Positions 9,179 through 17,201 of a stretch of 64,000 nt of DNA are shown piece after piece. The translations under genes and the position numbers were made by a program. The stretch covers positions 99,430 to 163,429 of the forward strand of contig CAZITQ010000001.1 in NCBI GenBank assembly GCA_964542165.1, given 5' to 3'. This stretch comes from CAYTBN01 sp964542165. GTDB lineage: Bacteria; Myxococcota_A; UBA796; UBA9615; CAYRNR01. Each line of letters opens with the position of its first letter. The first letter of the stretch is position 1. Below the pieces are notes generated by a model that worked only from the letters and a program-made list of their open reading frames with translations, had not been told where the DNA came from and made no database searches.

Positions 9179-9589
9179 TCAGTCCGACTTGCGTTCCTGC
9201 AATTCGAGAATCCGGCGAACGTTCCAGACCAGATCCTCCCCGGACACGGGCTTGTTGAGATAGCCCTCCGGCGGACGCACGGGGCGGTCGTAGATGACCT
9301 TGCGGAACTCGGGGTGCCCCGTGATGATGCAGATTGGCAGGTCTTGCAGCTCCTCGTCCTGACGCATCTCCGTGAACGCCTGGACACCGTCCTTGCCCGG
9401 CATCGACAGGTCCAGGGTCATCAGATCCGGTTTCTCCCGTCGGGCGACCTCGATGGCCTGATCGCCGTCGGTCGCCTCCAGGATGGTTGCGCCTGCGTCC
9501 TCGAGCACGGTGGTGAGGTACAGACGGGCGTCGTCCTCGTCCTCCACCACCAGGATCCTTCGATCCGAGAGACCATTGGGATTGCTCAT
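9179..9589 (-). CDS. single-domain response regulator
   Basis: A 136-residue receiver with VEDEDD pocket acids, phospho-acceptor Asp60 in LDLSMPG, Thr90 and Lys113 in GYLNKP. The segment RPPEGYLNKP before the conserved Lys is shared with the next receiver (PPDGYIAKP), so the two probably arose by duplication. There is no DNA-binding or enzymatic output domain, so it likely acts through protein contacts or as a phosphorelay intermediate. It lies 48 bp from the upstream receiver gene and shortly before the kinase gene. Confidence 0.92.
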   Translation of the reverse strand: MSNPNGLSDRRILVVEDEDDARLYLTTVLEDAGATILEATDGDQAIEVARREKPDLMTLDLSMPGKDGVQAFTEMRQDEELQDLPICIITGHPEFRKVIYDRPVRPPEGYLNKPVSGEDLVWNVRRILELQERKSD

Positions 9590-9637
9590 GGTTTCCTCCT
9601 TACGCGGTCGCGCCGTGGCTTCGCGGCGGCCGTGGTG

Positions 9638-10063
9638 TCATTCCGATTCGCCCGGCGTCCGGCCTTCCAGGACACGTGCCAGGGTTCCGAGCACGTCGTC
9701 CGATTCCAGCGGTTTGGCGATGTACCCGTCCGGCGGCCTCACCTGTCGCCGGCTCTTGATGAAGCCCTCGAAGTCTCGTGAGAGTCCGGTGACGATCACC
9801 ACCGGGATCTGGTCCAGGATCGGGTCCGCCTGGATCTCGCGGAACATCCTCACGCCCGACGTCTCGGGCATCGAGATGTCCAGCGTGATCAGGTCGGGAG
9901 ATTCGGCCCGCGCCACCTCGAGACCCTCCTGCCCGTCAGCCGCCGTACAGGTGACCATTCCGTGGTCCTCGAGCAGGGTGCAGAGGTAGGTCACGATATC
10001 GGGCTCGTCGTCGACGACGAGGATCTTCTTTCCCTGTAGCGTCTTGATATCTTGATCCATCAT
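9638..10063 (-). CDS. single-domain response regulator
   Basis: A 141-residue receiver with VDDE pocket acids, Asp62 in LDISMPE, Thr92 and Lys117 in GYIAKP. The start is the first of two adjacent ATGs, with an AGAGG Shine-Dalgarno about 5 bases upstream. It is the closest paralogue of the receiver that follows (shared LD(I/L)SMP and PP(D/E)GY motifs). It lies 47 bp after the TmcB/DsrK-like gene, placing receivers directly behind an electron-transfer complex. Confidence 0.92.
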   Translation of the reverse strand: MMDQDIKTLQGKKILVVDDEPDIVTYLCTLLEDHGMVTCTAADGQEGLEVARAESPDLITLDISMPETSGVRMFREIQADPILDQIPVVIVTGLSRDFEGFIKSRRQVRPPDGYIAKPLESDDVLGTLARVLEGRTPGESE

Positions 10064-10110
10064 CACGCCTCTCGTTTCTCCCCCCGGAGTCGCGGGCTCG
10101 AGCACCCGCC

Positions 10111-11721
10111 CTACATCTCGTCCTCGAAATCGATGAACGGTTGGTTGATCTCGGGCATGGCGTTGACGATCAACTCCACCAGACCGCCGTAGTGGATGTT
10201 GGATTTCTCCGTCGCATCCCAGTAGCTGAGAATGTCTCGGATCGCCCCCTTGCAGTTGGAGCAAGGCGCACAAACGTACTTGGGTGTCTCGGGGTCCAGA
10301 CAGTCGGGGAAGGCCTCGAGAATCTGGCGGAACTTCATGCGGGCGGAGATGGCGGTCCTCCAGTCGCTGAAGTTGTGTCCGTTCATGATCGCGAATCCGC
10401 TCCCCCCCCCGCAACAGTAGTTGTCGGCCCCATGGGGCGTCATCTCGCGGAACCTCGGCGCAATCTTGCGGACGATTCGCCTCTGCGGCTCGGACACACC
10501 CATCAACCTGGCCATGTTACAGGGATCATGAAGCGTCACAGGAAAGTCGTTCCTCGCGGGATCGAGATCGAGCTTCCCGCTGAACACGATGTCCGCGAGC
10601 AGTGTCATCGCGTTTTCCCGCTTCACGTGGAGATCGCCGGCCAGCACCCGGTCGGCGATCACCGTCAGCGCCTTGCTGGCGTGCCCACACTCACCGATGA
10701 CGATCTTCTTCACGCCGAGTTTCTTCGCGATCTCGGCGTGTCTGATCGCCACCCTCGCGAGCTGGGCATCGTCGTACCACAGCCCGTAGTTGATGCCGTC
10801 GTAGCCCACCGCTTCGGACGACAGGGTCCAGCTCACACCCGCAGCCTCGAGGATGATGGCGAAGGCACCCGGATTCTCGGGCCAGGCCATGATCTCACCC
10901 GCGTTGTGAATCAGCAGGACGTCCGCCCCCTCCTTGTCCCAGGGGGTCTCGACGTGGATGCCGGTGATGTCCTCCATGTCCTCGTCGATGAACTCGATGT
11001 TGTCCTTGACCACCGCGGTGTTCATACCCGTCGACGATCCCACGCGCAGCTGTAGCATCGATCCATCCTCGTGGATCTCCTTGGGCGCGATGCCGAGTTC
11101 CATGCTGAACAACTTTCGGATCTCGTGGGTGATCAGCCCGTTGTCGATGCCTATGGGACAGGTCTGCGCACAACGACGACACAGGGTGCAACGGTACGAG
11201 AGCTCCACCAACCTCGCGAGCGTGGTGAAGTTGAGGTCGATGTCCTCGCCCTTGATCTTCGCCCGGACCTTCTTGCCCAGTGCGTACTTGTTCATCAACC
11301 GACGGAAGATCTCGGACCGATAGGTTGGACGGTAGAGGTCGTTGTGGCCGCTGGCCTCGTAGATTGGACAGGCGTCGTTGCAGGTCTGGCACTTCTCGCA
11401 ATGCTCCAGCGACAGGAGGAGGGGCTGCAGCAACGTCCAGTTGTCTTCCTGCGACAGGAGCTTCTTGAGTCCGGAGACGAAACGGTCCAGCAGCGCCTGT
11501 TCCTCCTGCGCGGTAGCGGGCCGCTTCAGACTCACGGCGATCGTGTCGTCCAGGTCGCTGAAGTACGTCTCCTTGGCCGGATCCGAGACAGCGCCCCACT
11601 CCGGCTGCTCCTCGACCTTGTCGTAGGGCGCGGGCAAGGGCATCAGATCCGCCAGTTCGACGTGGGTCAGGGGACCGCCGGGCTTGTCGAAGTCCTTGAG
11701 GCTGACTCTCTTCCTGCTCAT
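10111..11721 (-). CDS. TmcB/DsrK/HdrD-like Fe-S protein with CCG domain
   Basis: This 536-residue protein has two ferredoxin-type [4Fe-4S] sites, CxxCxxCxxxCP at C108-C118 and again at C178-C188. They are followed by CCG-domain ligands: C345 in GECGH, C401 in HDPC, C436-C437 in YCCGGG, and C484/C487/C490 in CAPCSNC. This is the heterodisulfide-reductase D family layout used by DsrK and TmcB, in which a noncubane cluster handles disulfide or thiol substrates. The protein is cytoplasmic and should dock on the membrane subunit encoded just upstream, with a 4-bp ATGA overlap. Start ATG 11721 has AAGGAG upstream. I see no TmcA-type cytochrome c or DsrJO partner in the window, so the redox partners are unknown. 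Confidence 0.88.
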   Translation of the reverse strand: MSRKRVSLKDFDKPGGPLTHVELADLMPLPAPYDKVEEQPEWGAVSDPAKETYFSDLDDTIAVSLKRPATAQEEQALLDRFVSGLKKLLSQEDNWTLLQPLLLSLEHCEKCQTCNDACPIYEASGHNDLYRPTYRSEIFRRLMNKYALGKKVRAKIKGEDIDLNFTTLARLVELSYRCTLCRRCAQTCPIGIDNGLITHEIRKLFSMELGIAPKEIHEDGSMLQLRVGSSTGMNTAVVKDNIEFIDEDMEDITGIHVETPWDKEGADVLLIHNAGEIMAWPENPGAFAIILEAAGVSWTLSSEAVGYDGINYGLWYDDAQLARVAIRHAEIAKKLGVKKIVIGECGHASKALTVIADRVLAGDLHVKRENAMTLLADIVFSGKLDLDPARNDFPVTLHDPCNMARLMGVSEPQRRIVRKIAPRFREMTPHGADNYCCGGGSGFAIMNGHNFSDWRTAISARMKFRQILEAFPDCLDPETPKYVCAPCSNCKGAIRDILSYWDATEKSNIHYGGLVELIVNAMPEINQPFIDFEDEM

Positions 11722-12653
11722 TCTCCGGTCTCCTTCGGCGGTTCTGTGGTCCACACAGCGGCCCTGGTCGTGGGGCGGGCGCCCCCGATGTGGGGCGCCG
11801 ACCAGTGGACCGGGTAGCCCAGCTGCTCACCGATGGCCTTGTCGATCTTGTTGCCCGGCAGCAGGGCCTCGTCGTTCCAGCGGACGGAATGCCAGGTGAA
11901 GTACTTCGCCACGAAGTGCGACATGTGGGTCATCGGGATGTACATCACCATCACGCTGGCCATCACGATGGCCACGATCGCCAGCATCGGCAGGTCGGGT
12001 GCGGGCGAGAACGTGAACATCGCTCCGGTGAAGGAGTGCAACGCCACACCCCGAGGGTCCGTGGCCATCAGGGCCAGACCCACGCCGAACAGGACCACGA
12101 ACGCGAAGAGGTTGAAGTAGTCCAGGGTCGAGGTGAAGTCCTTGAGCTCCGGATCACTCAACCTCCTGAGCAGGAGGCCGCAAGCTCCCACGATCCCCAC
12201 CCCGAACCCCATGAATCCCAGGACCCCGGTGAAGACACCGACGACGGTTGCCAGGGCGGTGTCGTCCGGCGCGACACCCAGTCCGAAGGCTTGCACGAGT
12301 CCCGAGAGGAGCAGCAGCCCCACGAGGCCCATCAGGGAATACAGACCCAGGTGGAAGGGAAACGACACGAACCAGAGCTTCCGCTGGCTGTGCCACAGCG
12401 CCTTGATCAGCAGCATCTCCTGGAGCATCTCGACGATCTCGTTGACGTGGTCGACCTCGTGGGGTTTGTCCCACCAGTCCACGTCTTCGAGGTAGGAGCC
12501 CGCGTGGGACGCCTTCTCCGGCGGCTCGTGGGGCACGGGGTACAGCTCCCACCGCAGGTGCACCGGGTTGTTGGCGAAGTGAACGATTCGCCAGAGCACC
12601 GCCCCCGCGAATACCGCCAGGGTCACGTACCCGAGGACCGTCAATGCCATCAT
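11718..12653 (-). CDS. TmcC/DsrM-like membrane subunit (nitrate reductase gamma-like)
   Basis: A 311-residue membrane protein with about six hydrophobic segments: one at the N-terminus, a hydrophilic loop (residues 28-85), then a cluster. Several His residues (for example in PFHLGLYS, ALHSFTG, MTHMSHF) are candidate heme b ligands, as expected for the NarI/DsrM/TmcC family that exchanges electrons between the quinone pool and a cytoplasmic CCG subunit. Translation starts at the first of two ATGs, 4 bp inside the end of the ArsR gene, behind GGAGGAG. It overlaps the Fe-S subunit gene by 4 bp, so both are surely co-translated. Confidence 0.85.
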   Translation of the reverse strand: MMALTVLGYVTLAVFAGAVLWRIVHFANNPVHLRWELYPVPHEPPEKASHAGSYLEDVDWWDKPHEVDHVNEIVEMLQEMLLIKALWHSQRKLWFVSFPFHLGLYSLMGLVGLLLLSGLVQAFGLGVAPDDTALATVVGVFTGVLGFMGFGVGIVGACGLLLRRLSDPELKDFTSTLDYFNLFAFVVLFGVGLALMATDPRGVALHSFTGAMFTFSPAPDLPMLAIVAIVMASVMVMYIPMTHMSHFVAKYFTWHSVRWNDEALLPGNKIDKAIGEQLGYPVHWSAPHIGGARPTTRAAVWTTEPPKETGE

Positions 12654-12988
12654 CGGTCTTCTCTCCTCCGGCCGGCCGATCCGCCGCCCCCGCGTACGAG
12701 GGCCGATCGCTCCAGGTTGTCGACGAGGTTCTGGATGTCGTCGCGAACGATGCGATAGCGGCAATACGCGCCCTGTCGGGTGGCCTCCACCATGTCTCTC
12801 AACCGCAGGATGCGGAGCTGCTGGGAGACCAGCGACGGACGCGAGTCCAGGATTTCGACCAGCTCGGTGACGGTCCGCTCACGCGTTCGCAGGAGCGCCA
12901 GGATCTGGAGTCGGTGGGGATGGGCCAGCAGCTTGAGAACCTCTGCGGCTTTCCGTGCGACGTCGCCCTGTTGAAGTGAACGGATCAT
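12650..12988 (-). CDS. ArsR-family transcriptional regulator
   Basis: A 112-residue winged-helix protein with the ArsR core: KLLAHPHRLQIL, then a helix-turn-helix around SRPSLVSQQLRILR and a wing with RQGAYCRYRI. It lacks the ELCVCDL metal motif of ArsR/SmtB, and the only Cys is in the wing (YCRY), so metal sensing is not supported; redox or a small ligand is more likely. I use ATG 12988, because the in-frame extension upstream crosses the AT-rich promoter region. It is the first gene of the operon encoding the electron-transfer and signalling proteins and probably autoregulates it. Confidence 0.85.
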   Translation of the reverse strand: MIRSLQQGDVARKAAEVLKLLAHPHRLQILALLRTRERTVTELVEILDSRPSLVSQQLRILRLRDMVEATRQGAYCRYRIVRDDIQNLVDNLERSALVRGGGGSAGRRREDR

Positions 12989-13030
12989 CGGTATCTCGAT
13001 TTCGCGAACTCCTGAATTCCGCCTATCCCT

Positions 13031-13059
13031 AGAATCACCAGCCGGACGGCGTTCGTCAA
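13031..13059 (-). promoter_or_regulatory. candidate sigma70-type promoter for the arsR-led operon
   Basis: On the minus strand TTGACG (13059-13054) is followed after 17 bases by GATTCT (13036-13031), about 43 bases before the ArsR start. The -10 matches consensus at only half its positions, so this is a tentative call. Confidence 0.35.
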
Positions 13060-13069
13060 GACACAAAAA

Positions 13070-13107
13070 AAGATATTTTATCAATGATTTCGGGTATTTA
13101 AGATATT
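13070..13107. promoter_or_regulatory. AT-rich direct repeats and palindrome, candidate operator
   Basis: AAGATATT occurs at 13070-13077 and again at 13100-13107, exactly 30 bp apart (about three helical turns). The first copy overlaps the palindrome GATATTTTATC (13072-13082). The site lies in a strikingly AT-rich segment between two divergent regulator genes (ArsR and Rrf2 types), so either protein could bind here. Confidence 0.5.
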
Positions 13108-13143
13108 GTCTGTATTAATTACTGCGTTTATGGGGATTGCCGG

Positions 13144-13171
13144 TTGACAAGGGATTATTCCCGGCTATCTT
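13144..13171 (+). promoter_or_regulatory. candidate promoter of the Rrf2 regulator gene with internal palindrome
   Basis: TTGACA (13144-13149) and TATCTT (13166-13171) are 16 bp apart. The spacer holds GGGATTATTCCC (13151-13162), an almost perfect inverted repeat that would place a bound repressor across the promoter. The start codon is at 13280, giving a leader of about 100 bases. Confidence 0.55.
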
Positions 13172-13279
13172 GGGAACCTCGGGAGCGAGGGTGGGTGCCG
13201 CCGCTGCAGCCGGGGAGGTTGACCTTCGTGCGGTGGTCCGTAGAGTCCGACTGCTGAGGGCGGAGAGAATGGGACTGGT

Positions 13280-13753
13280 ATGAAGCTGTCCACCAAGGCG
13301 CGCTACGGATTCCGGGCCCTGGCCGAGCTCGCCGCGCACCACGGAGAGGGTGCCATCGCCCTCAAGGACATCGCCGATGGCCAGAAGATCTCGAGGGCCT
13401 ATCTCGAGAACCTCTTCAACTCGCTCAAGGTCGCCGGGTTGCTCATGAGCCGTCGCGGGCCCGGCGGCGGCTGGATCCTGACCCGCTCCCCGGACCGCAT
13501 CCACCTCGACGAGGTGCTCACCGCCCTCGAAGGTGCGCTGGGGGTGGTTCCCTGCGTGGACCATCCCGACATGTGCACGTCGGTGCAGGCCTGTCCGACC
13601 CGGGAGATCTACGTCGAGGTCAGCGAGGCCGTTCGCACGGTCCTGCACCGGTACACCATCGAGGATATCCACCAACGCCGCCTCGAACTCGACGCCCTGG
13701 ATGCGGCCATCGACACCCGCGGGGATCTCTGTCTGACTCCGAGTCGTGGGTAG
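13280..13753 (+). CDS. Rrf2/IscR-family Fe-S transcriptional regulator
   Basis: A 157-residue protein beginning MKLSTKARYGFRAL, the hallmark of Rrf2 proteins, with a winged helix (residues 1-75; wing at RRGPGGGW). Three Cys (C92, C99, C105 in PCVDHPDMCTSVQAC) match the cluster-binding loop of IscR/NsrR/RsrR relatives, so it probably senses Fe-S status, nitric oxide or redox. It is transcribed divergently from the ArsR-TmcC/DsrM-TmcB/DsrK operon over an AT-rich region, making it a good candidate second regulator of that Fe-S-rich system. The specific ligand cannot be told from sequence. Confidence 0.9.
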   Translation: MKLSTKARYGFRALAELAAHHGEGAIALKDIADGQKISRAYLENLFNSLKVAGLLMSRRGPGGGWILTRSPDRIHLDEVLTALEGALGVVPCVDHPDMCTSVQACPTREIYVEVSEAVRTVLHRYTIEDIHQRRLELDALDAAIDTRGDLCLTPSRG

Positions 13754-13839
13754 CCCGTCGAGCCGGCAATCCGGCGTGGGTTGACTACGGTCCTGGTCGG
13801 TCTCAGCATGGCCGACAAGCCATCGCAGACGAGGTCGCC

Positions 13840-14736
13840 ATGAGCCAACCTTCCCCGGTCAAGATCTGGGCCGCCCAGACGCGCGCGAACTTCCTCATCC
13901 TCTCGGTGCTGCTGGTCCTGGTCGGCGCTGGGGCCGCCCACATGGACGGCCACGGCCACCTCCTGCACACCCTGCTGGCCATCGTCGGAGTCGTACTGGC
14001 CCACGTGTCCGTGAACCTGTTCAACGAGCACTCGGACCACCGGACCGGAATCGACGACCTCACCCAGAGGACACCGTTCTCCGGGGGCAGCGGTTCGCTG
14101 CAGGAGGGCCGCACGACGCCCAGGGCGGTCCTGGGAGCAGCCATCGGCACACTGCTGGCCGCGGCCGCCATCGGCGTGTACCTGACCATGGTCTCGGGCT
14201 GGCCCCTGTTGATCCTCATCGGGCTGGGTGGCCTGGCTTCGGCCTTCTACACCTCCCACCTCGCTCGCTGGTCCATCGGTGAGCTGGCCGCGGGGCTGTG
14301 CCTGGGCACCTTCGTGGTCCTGGGCACCTACTACGTGCTCGCCGGCGCCTTGACCCTGCCGGTGATCATCCTCTCGATCCCCCCCGGCCTGCTGACGGCG
14401 CAGCTCCTGTTCCTCAACGAGTTCCCGGACGCGGAGGCCGACGCGGCCGGCGGGCGCCGTCATCTCGTGATCCTGCTGGGCAAACGCCGGGCCGCGAAGC
14501 TCTACGCCCTGGTGATGGCCCTGATCTACCTGATCATCGTCTCGGCCGCCGCTGCCCGGATCCTGCCCATGTGGTCCCTGCTCGCCCTGGCAACCCTGCC
14601 CCTGGCCGTGAAGGCCTCGCTGACCGCCCTGGACCACCACAGCGACCACGATCGATTGCTCCCCGCGCTGGGAGCCAACGTGATGACGGTGCTGGGGACG
14701 GATCTGGCGCTGGCGGTGGGATTGTTCATCGCGTAG
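13840..14736 (+). CDS. UbiA-family prenyltransferase (MenA-like)
   Basis: A 298-residue polytopic membrane protein with eight or so hydrophobic segments. The two prenyl-diphosphate/Mg2+ motifs of the UbiA family are present: NLFNEHSDHRTGIDD (about 59-73) and NEFPDAEAD (about 190-198). The NxxxDxxxGxD form is closest to 1,4-dihydroxy-2-naphthoate prenyltransferase (MenA, menaquinone synthesis), but no other quinone genes are nearby, so the substrate is uncertain. Start ATG 13840 follows GAGG. It lies 86 bp after the Rrf2 gene and may be co-transcribed with it. Confidence 0.82.
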   Translation: MSQPSPVKIWAAQTRANFLILSVLLVLVGAGAAHMDGHGHLLHTLLAIVGVVLAHVSVNLFNEHSDHRTGIDDLTQRTPFSGGSGSLQEGRTTPRAVLGAAIGTLLAAAAIGVYLTMVSGWPLLILIGLGGLASAFYTSHLARWSIGELAAGLCLGTFVVLGTYYVLAGALTLPVIILSIPPGLLTAQLLFLNEFPDAEADAAGGRRHLVILLGKRRAAKLYALVMALIYLIIVSAAAARILPMWSLLALATLPLAVKASLTALDHHSDHDRLLPALGANVMTVLGTDLALAVGLFIA

Positions 14737-14773
14737 TTCGCTGTCCTTGCGGGGAGGCGCCCGCCCACGCGCT

Positions 14774-15952
14774 TCAAGTCCGGGGATTCAGCCTCTCCAC
14801 CAGCTCCCCCACGATCCTCTCGGCCGCCATCCCGTCCCACAGCGCGGGAATCCGGCCCCCCTTGCCCCGCCCCTCCAGCACCGCCTCCGCCTCGGCCACG
14901 ATCCGCTCCGCGTCCGTCCCCACCAGGGTGTTGGTCCCCTCGGTGATCGTGATCGGCCGCTCGGTGTTCTCGCGGATGGTCAAGCAGGGGATGCCCAGGG
15001 CAGTGGTCTCCTCCTGGAGGCCTCCGGAGTCGGTGAGGACCAGCGTGGCGTCCTTCCACAGGGAGAGGAAGGCGTGGTAGCCGAGGGGTTCGGTGACGTG
15101 GATGCCGGACGGGAGAGTCTCCGGCGGTTCGTCGGGCAACTCGGTGAGCATGCCGTCCAGGCCGAACTCGGTCACCATCTTGCGGGTCCTGGGGTGGATC
15201 GGGAAGACCAGGGGTAGGCGCCGCGCGATGCGGTCGAGGGCGCCCAGGATCCGTTCCAGGCTCTCCCGGTCATCGACATTGGACGGGCGATGCAGGGTGA
15301 CCACGCCGTACCTCGCCCCCGCGGGGACCCTCCTGGCCGGCGCCACCTCGTCCAGCCGCGCCAGCTGGGCCCGAAGGGTGTCGATCATCACGTTGCCGAC
15401 GAGGACGACCTTCTCCGACGGCACCCCCTCCCGGGCCAGGTGCTCGTCCGCGTCGGGGCTCGTGGTAAACATCAGGTCCGAGATGGCGTCGGTCACCAGC
15501 CGGTTGATCTCCTCGGGCATGGTCCGGTCGCCCGAGCGCAGTCCGGCCTCCACGTGGCAGACCTGGATCCCGAGCTTGGTCGCCACCAGGCTCGCCGCCG
15601 CGGTGGAGTTCACGTCGCCGACCACCAGCACCATGTCCGGCCGCTCCCGCAGGCAGACCGGCTCGAAGCGCAGCATGATCTCGGCGGTCTGCACGGCCTG
15701 GGAGCCCGAACCCACCCCCAGGTCCACGTCGGGTGGCGGGATCTGCAGGTCCCGGAAGAAGGCGTCGAACATGCGCTGATCGTAGTGCTGGCCGGTGTGG
15801 ATCAGCCGGTAGCGCAGGCTCCGCTCCGGATCCTGGGCGTTGTGGCGTTCGATGGCCGCGATCAGCGGCGCGATCTTCATGAAGTTGGGCCGTGCCCCGA
15901 CCACGAGCAGCACGGTGGGCATCCCCACCTCCGGAGTGTCGGCAGAGCTCAT
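14774..15952 (-). CDS. wecB: UDP-N-acetylglucosamine 2-epimerase (non-hydrolysing)
   Basis: The 392-residue enzyme has the family signatures GARPNFMK near the start, HTGQHYD, CHVEAGLRSGDRTMPEE, TLHRPSNV, DSGGLQEE and ENTERPITI. It interconverts UDP-GlcNAc and UDP-ManNAc in the cytoplasm, feeding surface polysaccharide, lipopolysaccharide or cell-wall linkage sugars. The start ATG 15952 overlaps the PilZ stop by 4 bp; an alternative start is MPTVLL ten codons in. It is the last gene of a TonB-ExbBD-PilZ operon, an unusual position with no other sugar genes nearby. Confidence 0.92.
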   Translation of the reverse strand: MSSADTPEVGMPTVLLVVGARPNFMKIAPLIAAIERHNAQDPERSLRYRLIHTGQHYDQRMFDAFFRDLQIPPPDVDLGVGSGSQAVQTAEIMLRFEPVCLRERPDMVLVVGDVNSTAAASLVATKLGIQVCHVEAGLRSGDRTMPEEINRLVTDAISDLMFTTSPDADEHLAREGVPSEKVVLVGNVMIDTLRAQLARLDEVAPARRVPAGARYGVVTLHRPSNVDDRESLERILGALDRIARRLPLVFPIHPRTRKMVTEFGLDGMLTELPDEPPETLPSGIHVTEPLGYHAFLSLWKDATLVLTDSGGLQEETTALGIPCLTIRENTERPITITEGTNTLVGTDAERIVAEAEAVLEGRGKGGRIPALWDGMAAERIVGELVERLNPRT

Positions 15953-16305
15953 GTGCCCCGGTCCTGAACGAAGGTCGCGATGGCCTCCCGGTCGTCCTCG
16001 CCCAGCTCCACGAACTCCAGTCCGTTGCCGATGGGGGCGTCGGGGAATCCCTCGCGGAACTCGGTACGGGCGTGGGTCACCCGGGCGTCACACTCCACCC
16101 AGCGGTCCACCCCGACCACGCGAAACGACAGGTGGAGCAGGGATCCGTTGTCGTAGGGCAGCAGCTCGTGGATGAACATCCCGCCCACGGACAGGTCGGA
16201 GGCCACGGTGGTGTGGATGGTCTCGGCCCGGCGGGCGACCTGGACCGACAGGTGGACGTCCACCCGCGCCCAGCGCCTGCGGTCCCCTGCGCCGTCGCCG
16301 GTCAT
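15949..16305 (-). CDS. PilZ-domain protein
   Basis: A 118-residue protein consisting of a single PilZ domain. It has the basic RRRWARV motif (residues 9-15) and the DLSVGGMF motif (about 37-44) that together bind cyclic di-GMP in canonical members. No output domain is attached, so it probably acts by protein-protein contact. It lies 20 bp after an ExbD gene and overlaps wecB, suggesting c-di-GMP input to envelope energy transduction or polysaccharide synthesis (inference). Confidence 0.88.
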   Translation of the reverse strand: MTGDGAGDRRRWARVDVHLSVQVARRAETIHTTVASDLSVGGMFIHELLPYDNGSLLHLSFRVVGVDRWVECDARVTHARTEFREGFPDAPIGNGLEFVELGEDDREAIATFVQDRGT

Positions 16306-16325
16306 CGCCCCTCCGGGAAGCCGGG

Positions 16326-16733
16326 TCAGTCCTCGCCGGTCATGATGCCGACGGCGTTGATCCCCGTACTCTTGATGATGTCCATGACCAGCACGGCCTG
16401 GCCGTACATGGCGTTGTCGTCGGCCTCGAAGAACACGAGCTTGATCTTCTGGAGCCGCAGCCCCGCCTCGACCTCGCGCTTGAGCTCGGACAGCTCCACG
16501 GGGCGGTGATTGACCTCGATGTGGTTGTCCTCGAACAGGTGGACGACCACCTGGCGCTTCATCTCGTCGGTGGGCTCGTCCAGCTCGGCCTTCTTGGGCA
16601 CCAGCAGGGGCATGCTCTTGGTCATCAGCGGCGTGATGACCATGAAGATGATCAGCAGCACCAGGACGACATCCACCAGCGGCGTGATGTTGATGTCGGC
16701 CTTGAGGCCGCCGCCGCCCACGTCCATCGCCAT
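16326..16733 (-). CDS. ExbD/TolR-family biopolymer transport protein (second copy)
   Basis: A 135-residue protein with a short cytoplasmic N-terminus, one membrane helix starting at DINITPLVDVVLVLLIIF with the essential Asp in PLVDV, and a periplasmic domain. It couples proton flow through ExbB to the TonB-like partner. It follows the other exbD gene by 15 bp. The two differ in the periplasmic half, so they probably form a hetero-oligomer, as in myxobacterial and xanthomonad double-ExbD systems. Confidence 0.9.
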   Translation of the reverse strand: MAMDVGGGGLKADINITPLVDVVLVLLIIFMVITPLMTKSMPLLVPKKAELDEPTDEMKRQVVVHLFEDNHIEVNHRPVELSELKREVEAGLRLQKIKLVFFEADDNAMYGQAVLVMDIIKSTGINAVGIMTGED

Positions 16734-16748
16734 CGTGTAGACCCTTCT

Positions 16749-17201
16749 CTACTCGATCCCCATCTCCTTGAGCTGCTCCCGCAGCTCGGAGACGGTGGAG
16801 TCCTTGTCGGTCATCAGCGACACGTTCTTGGCCTCGGCCCGCTCGCAGATCCCCATGATCTTGCGCACGTCCGCGTAGCGGGCGGCGAAGTCCCCCTTGA
16901 TCAGGATCGGTTTGAAGGGCTCGGAGACGATGATGTTCGTCAGCCGGGTCTCGAGGATCTCGTGGGTCACCAGCTCGCTGTTGAGCCAGACCTCGCCGGT
17001 CTTCTGGACGCTGATGATCACGTCCTCGCTGCTGTCCTCCTTCTGATCCGCGTTGTCCGCGGCGGGCAGCAGCACGTCCGCGCCCCGGGTCAGCATGGGC
17101 GTGACCACGATGAAGATGATCAGCAGGACCAGCACCACGTCCACCAGGGGCGTGATGTTGATCTCGCTCTTGGGCCCGGTGTGCTTACCCGGCGCTTCCA
17201 T
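16749..17201 (-). CDS. ExbD/TolR-family biopolymer transport protein (first copy)
   Basis: A 150-residue protein with the same architecture as its neighbour: EINITPLVDVVLVLLIIF membrane helix including the proton-pathway Asp, then a periplasmic domain ending in a charged helix. Its start lies 17 bp inside the exbB gene, indicating coupled translation. Confidence 0.92.
   Translation of the reverse strand: MEAPGKHTGPKSEINITPLVDVVLVLLIIFIVVTPMLTRGADVLLPAADNADQKEDSSEDVIISVQKTGEVWLNSELVTHEILETRLTNIIVSEPFKPILIKGDFAARYADVRKIMGICERAEAKNVSLMTDKDSTVSELREQLKEMGIE

Noticed and set aside
10111..12653. Complete Dsr or Hmc/Qrc-type sulfate-reduction complex
   Set aside because: Only the membrane and CCG Fe-S subunits are present; no multiheme cytochrome, DsrA/B, DsrO or sulfate-activation genes are visible.
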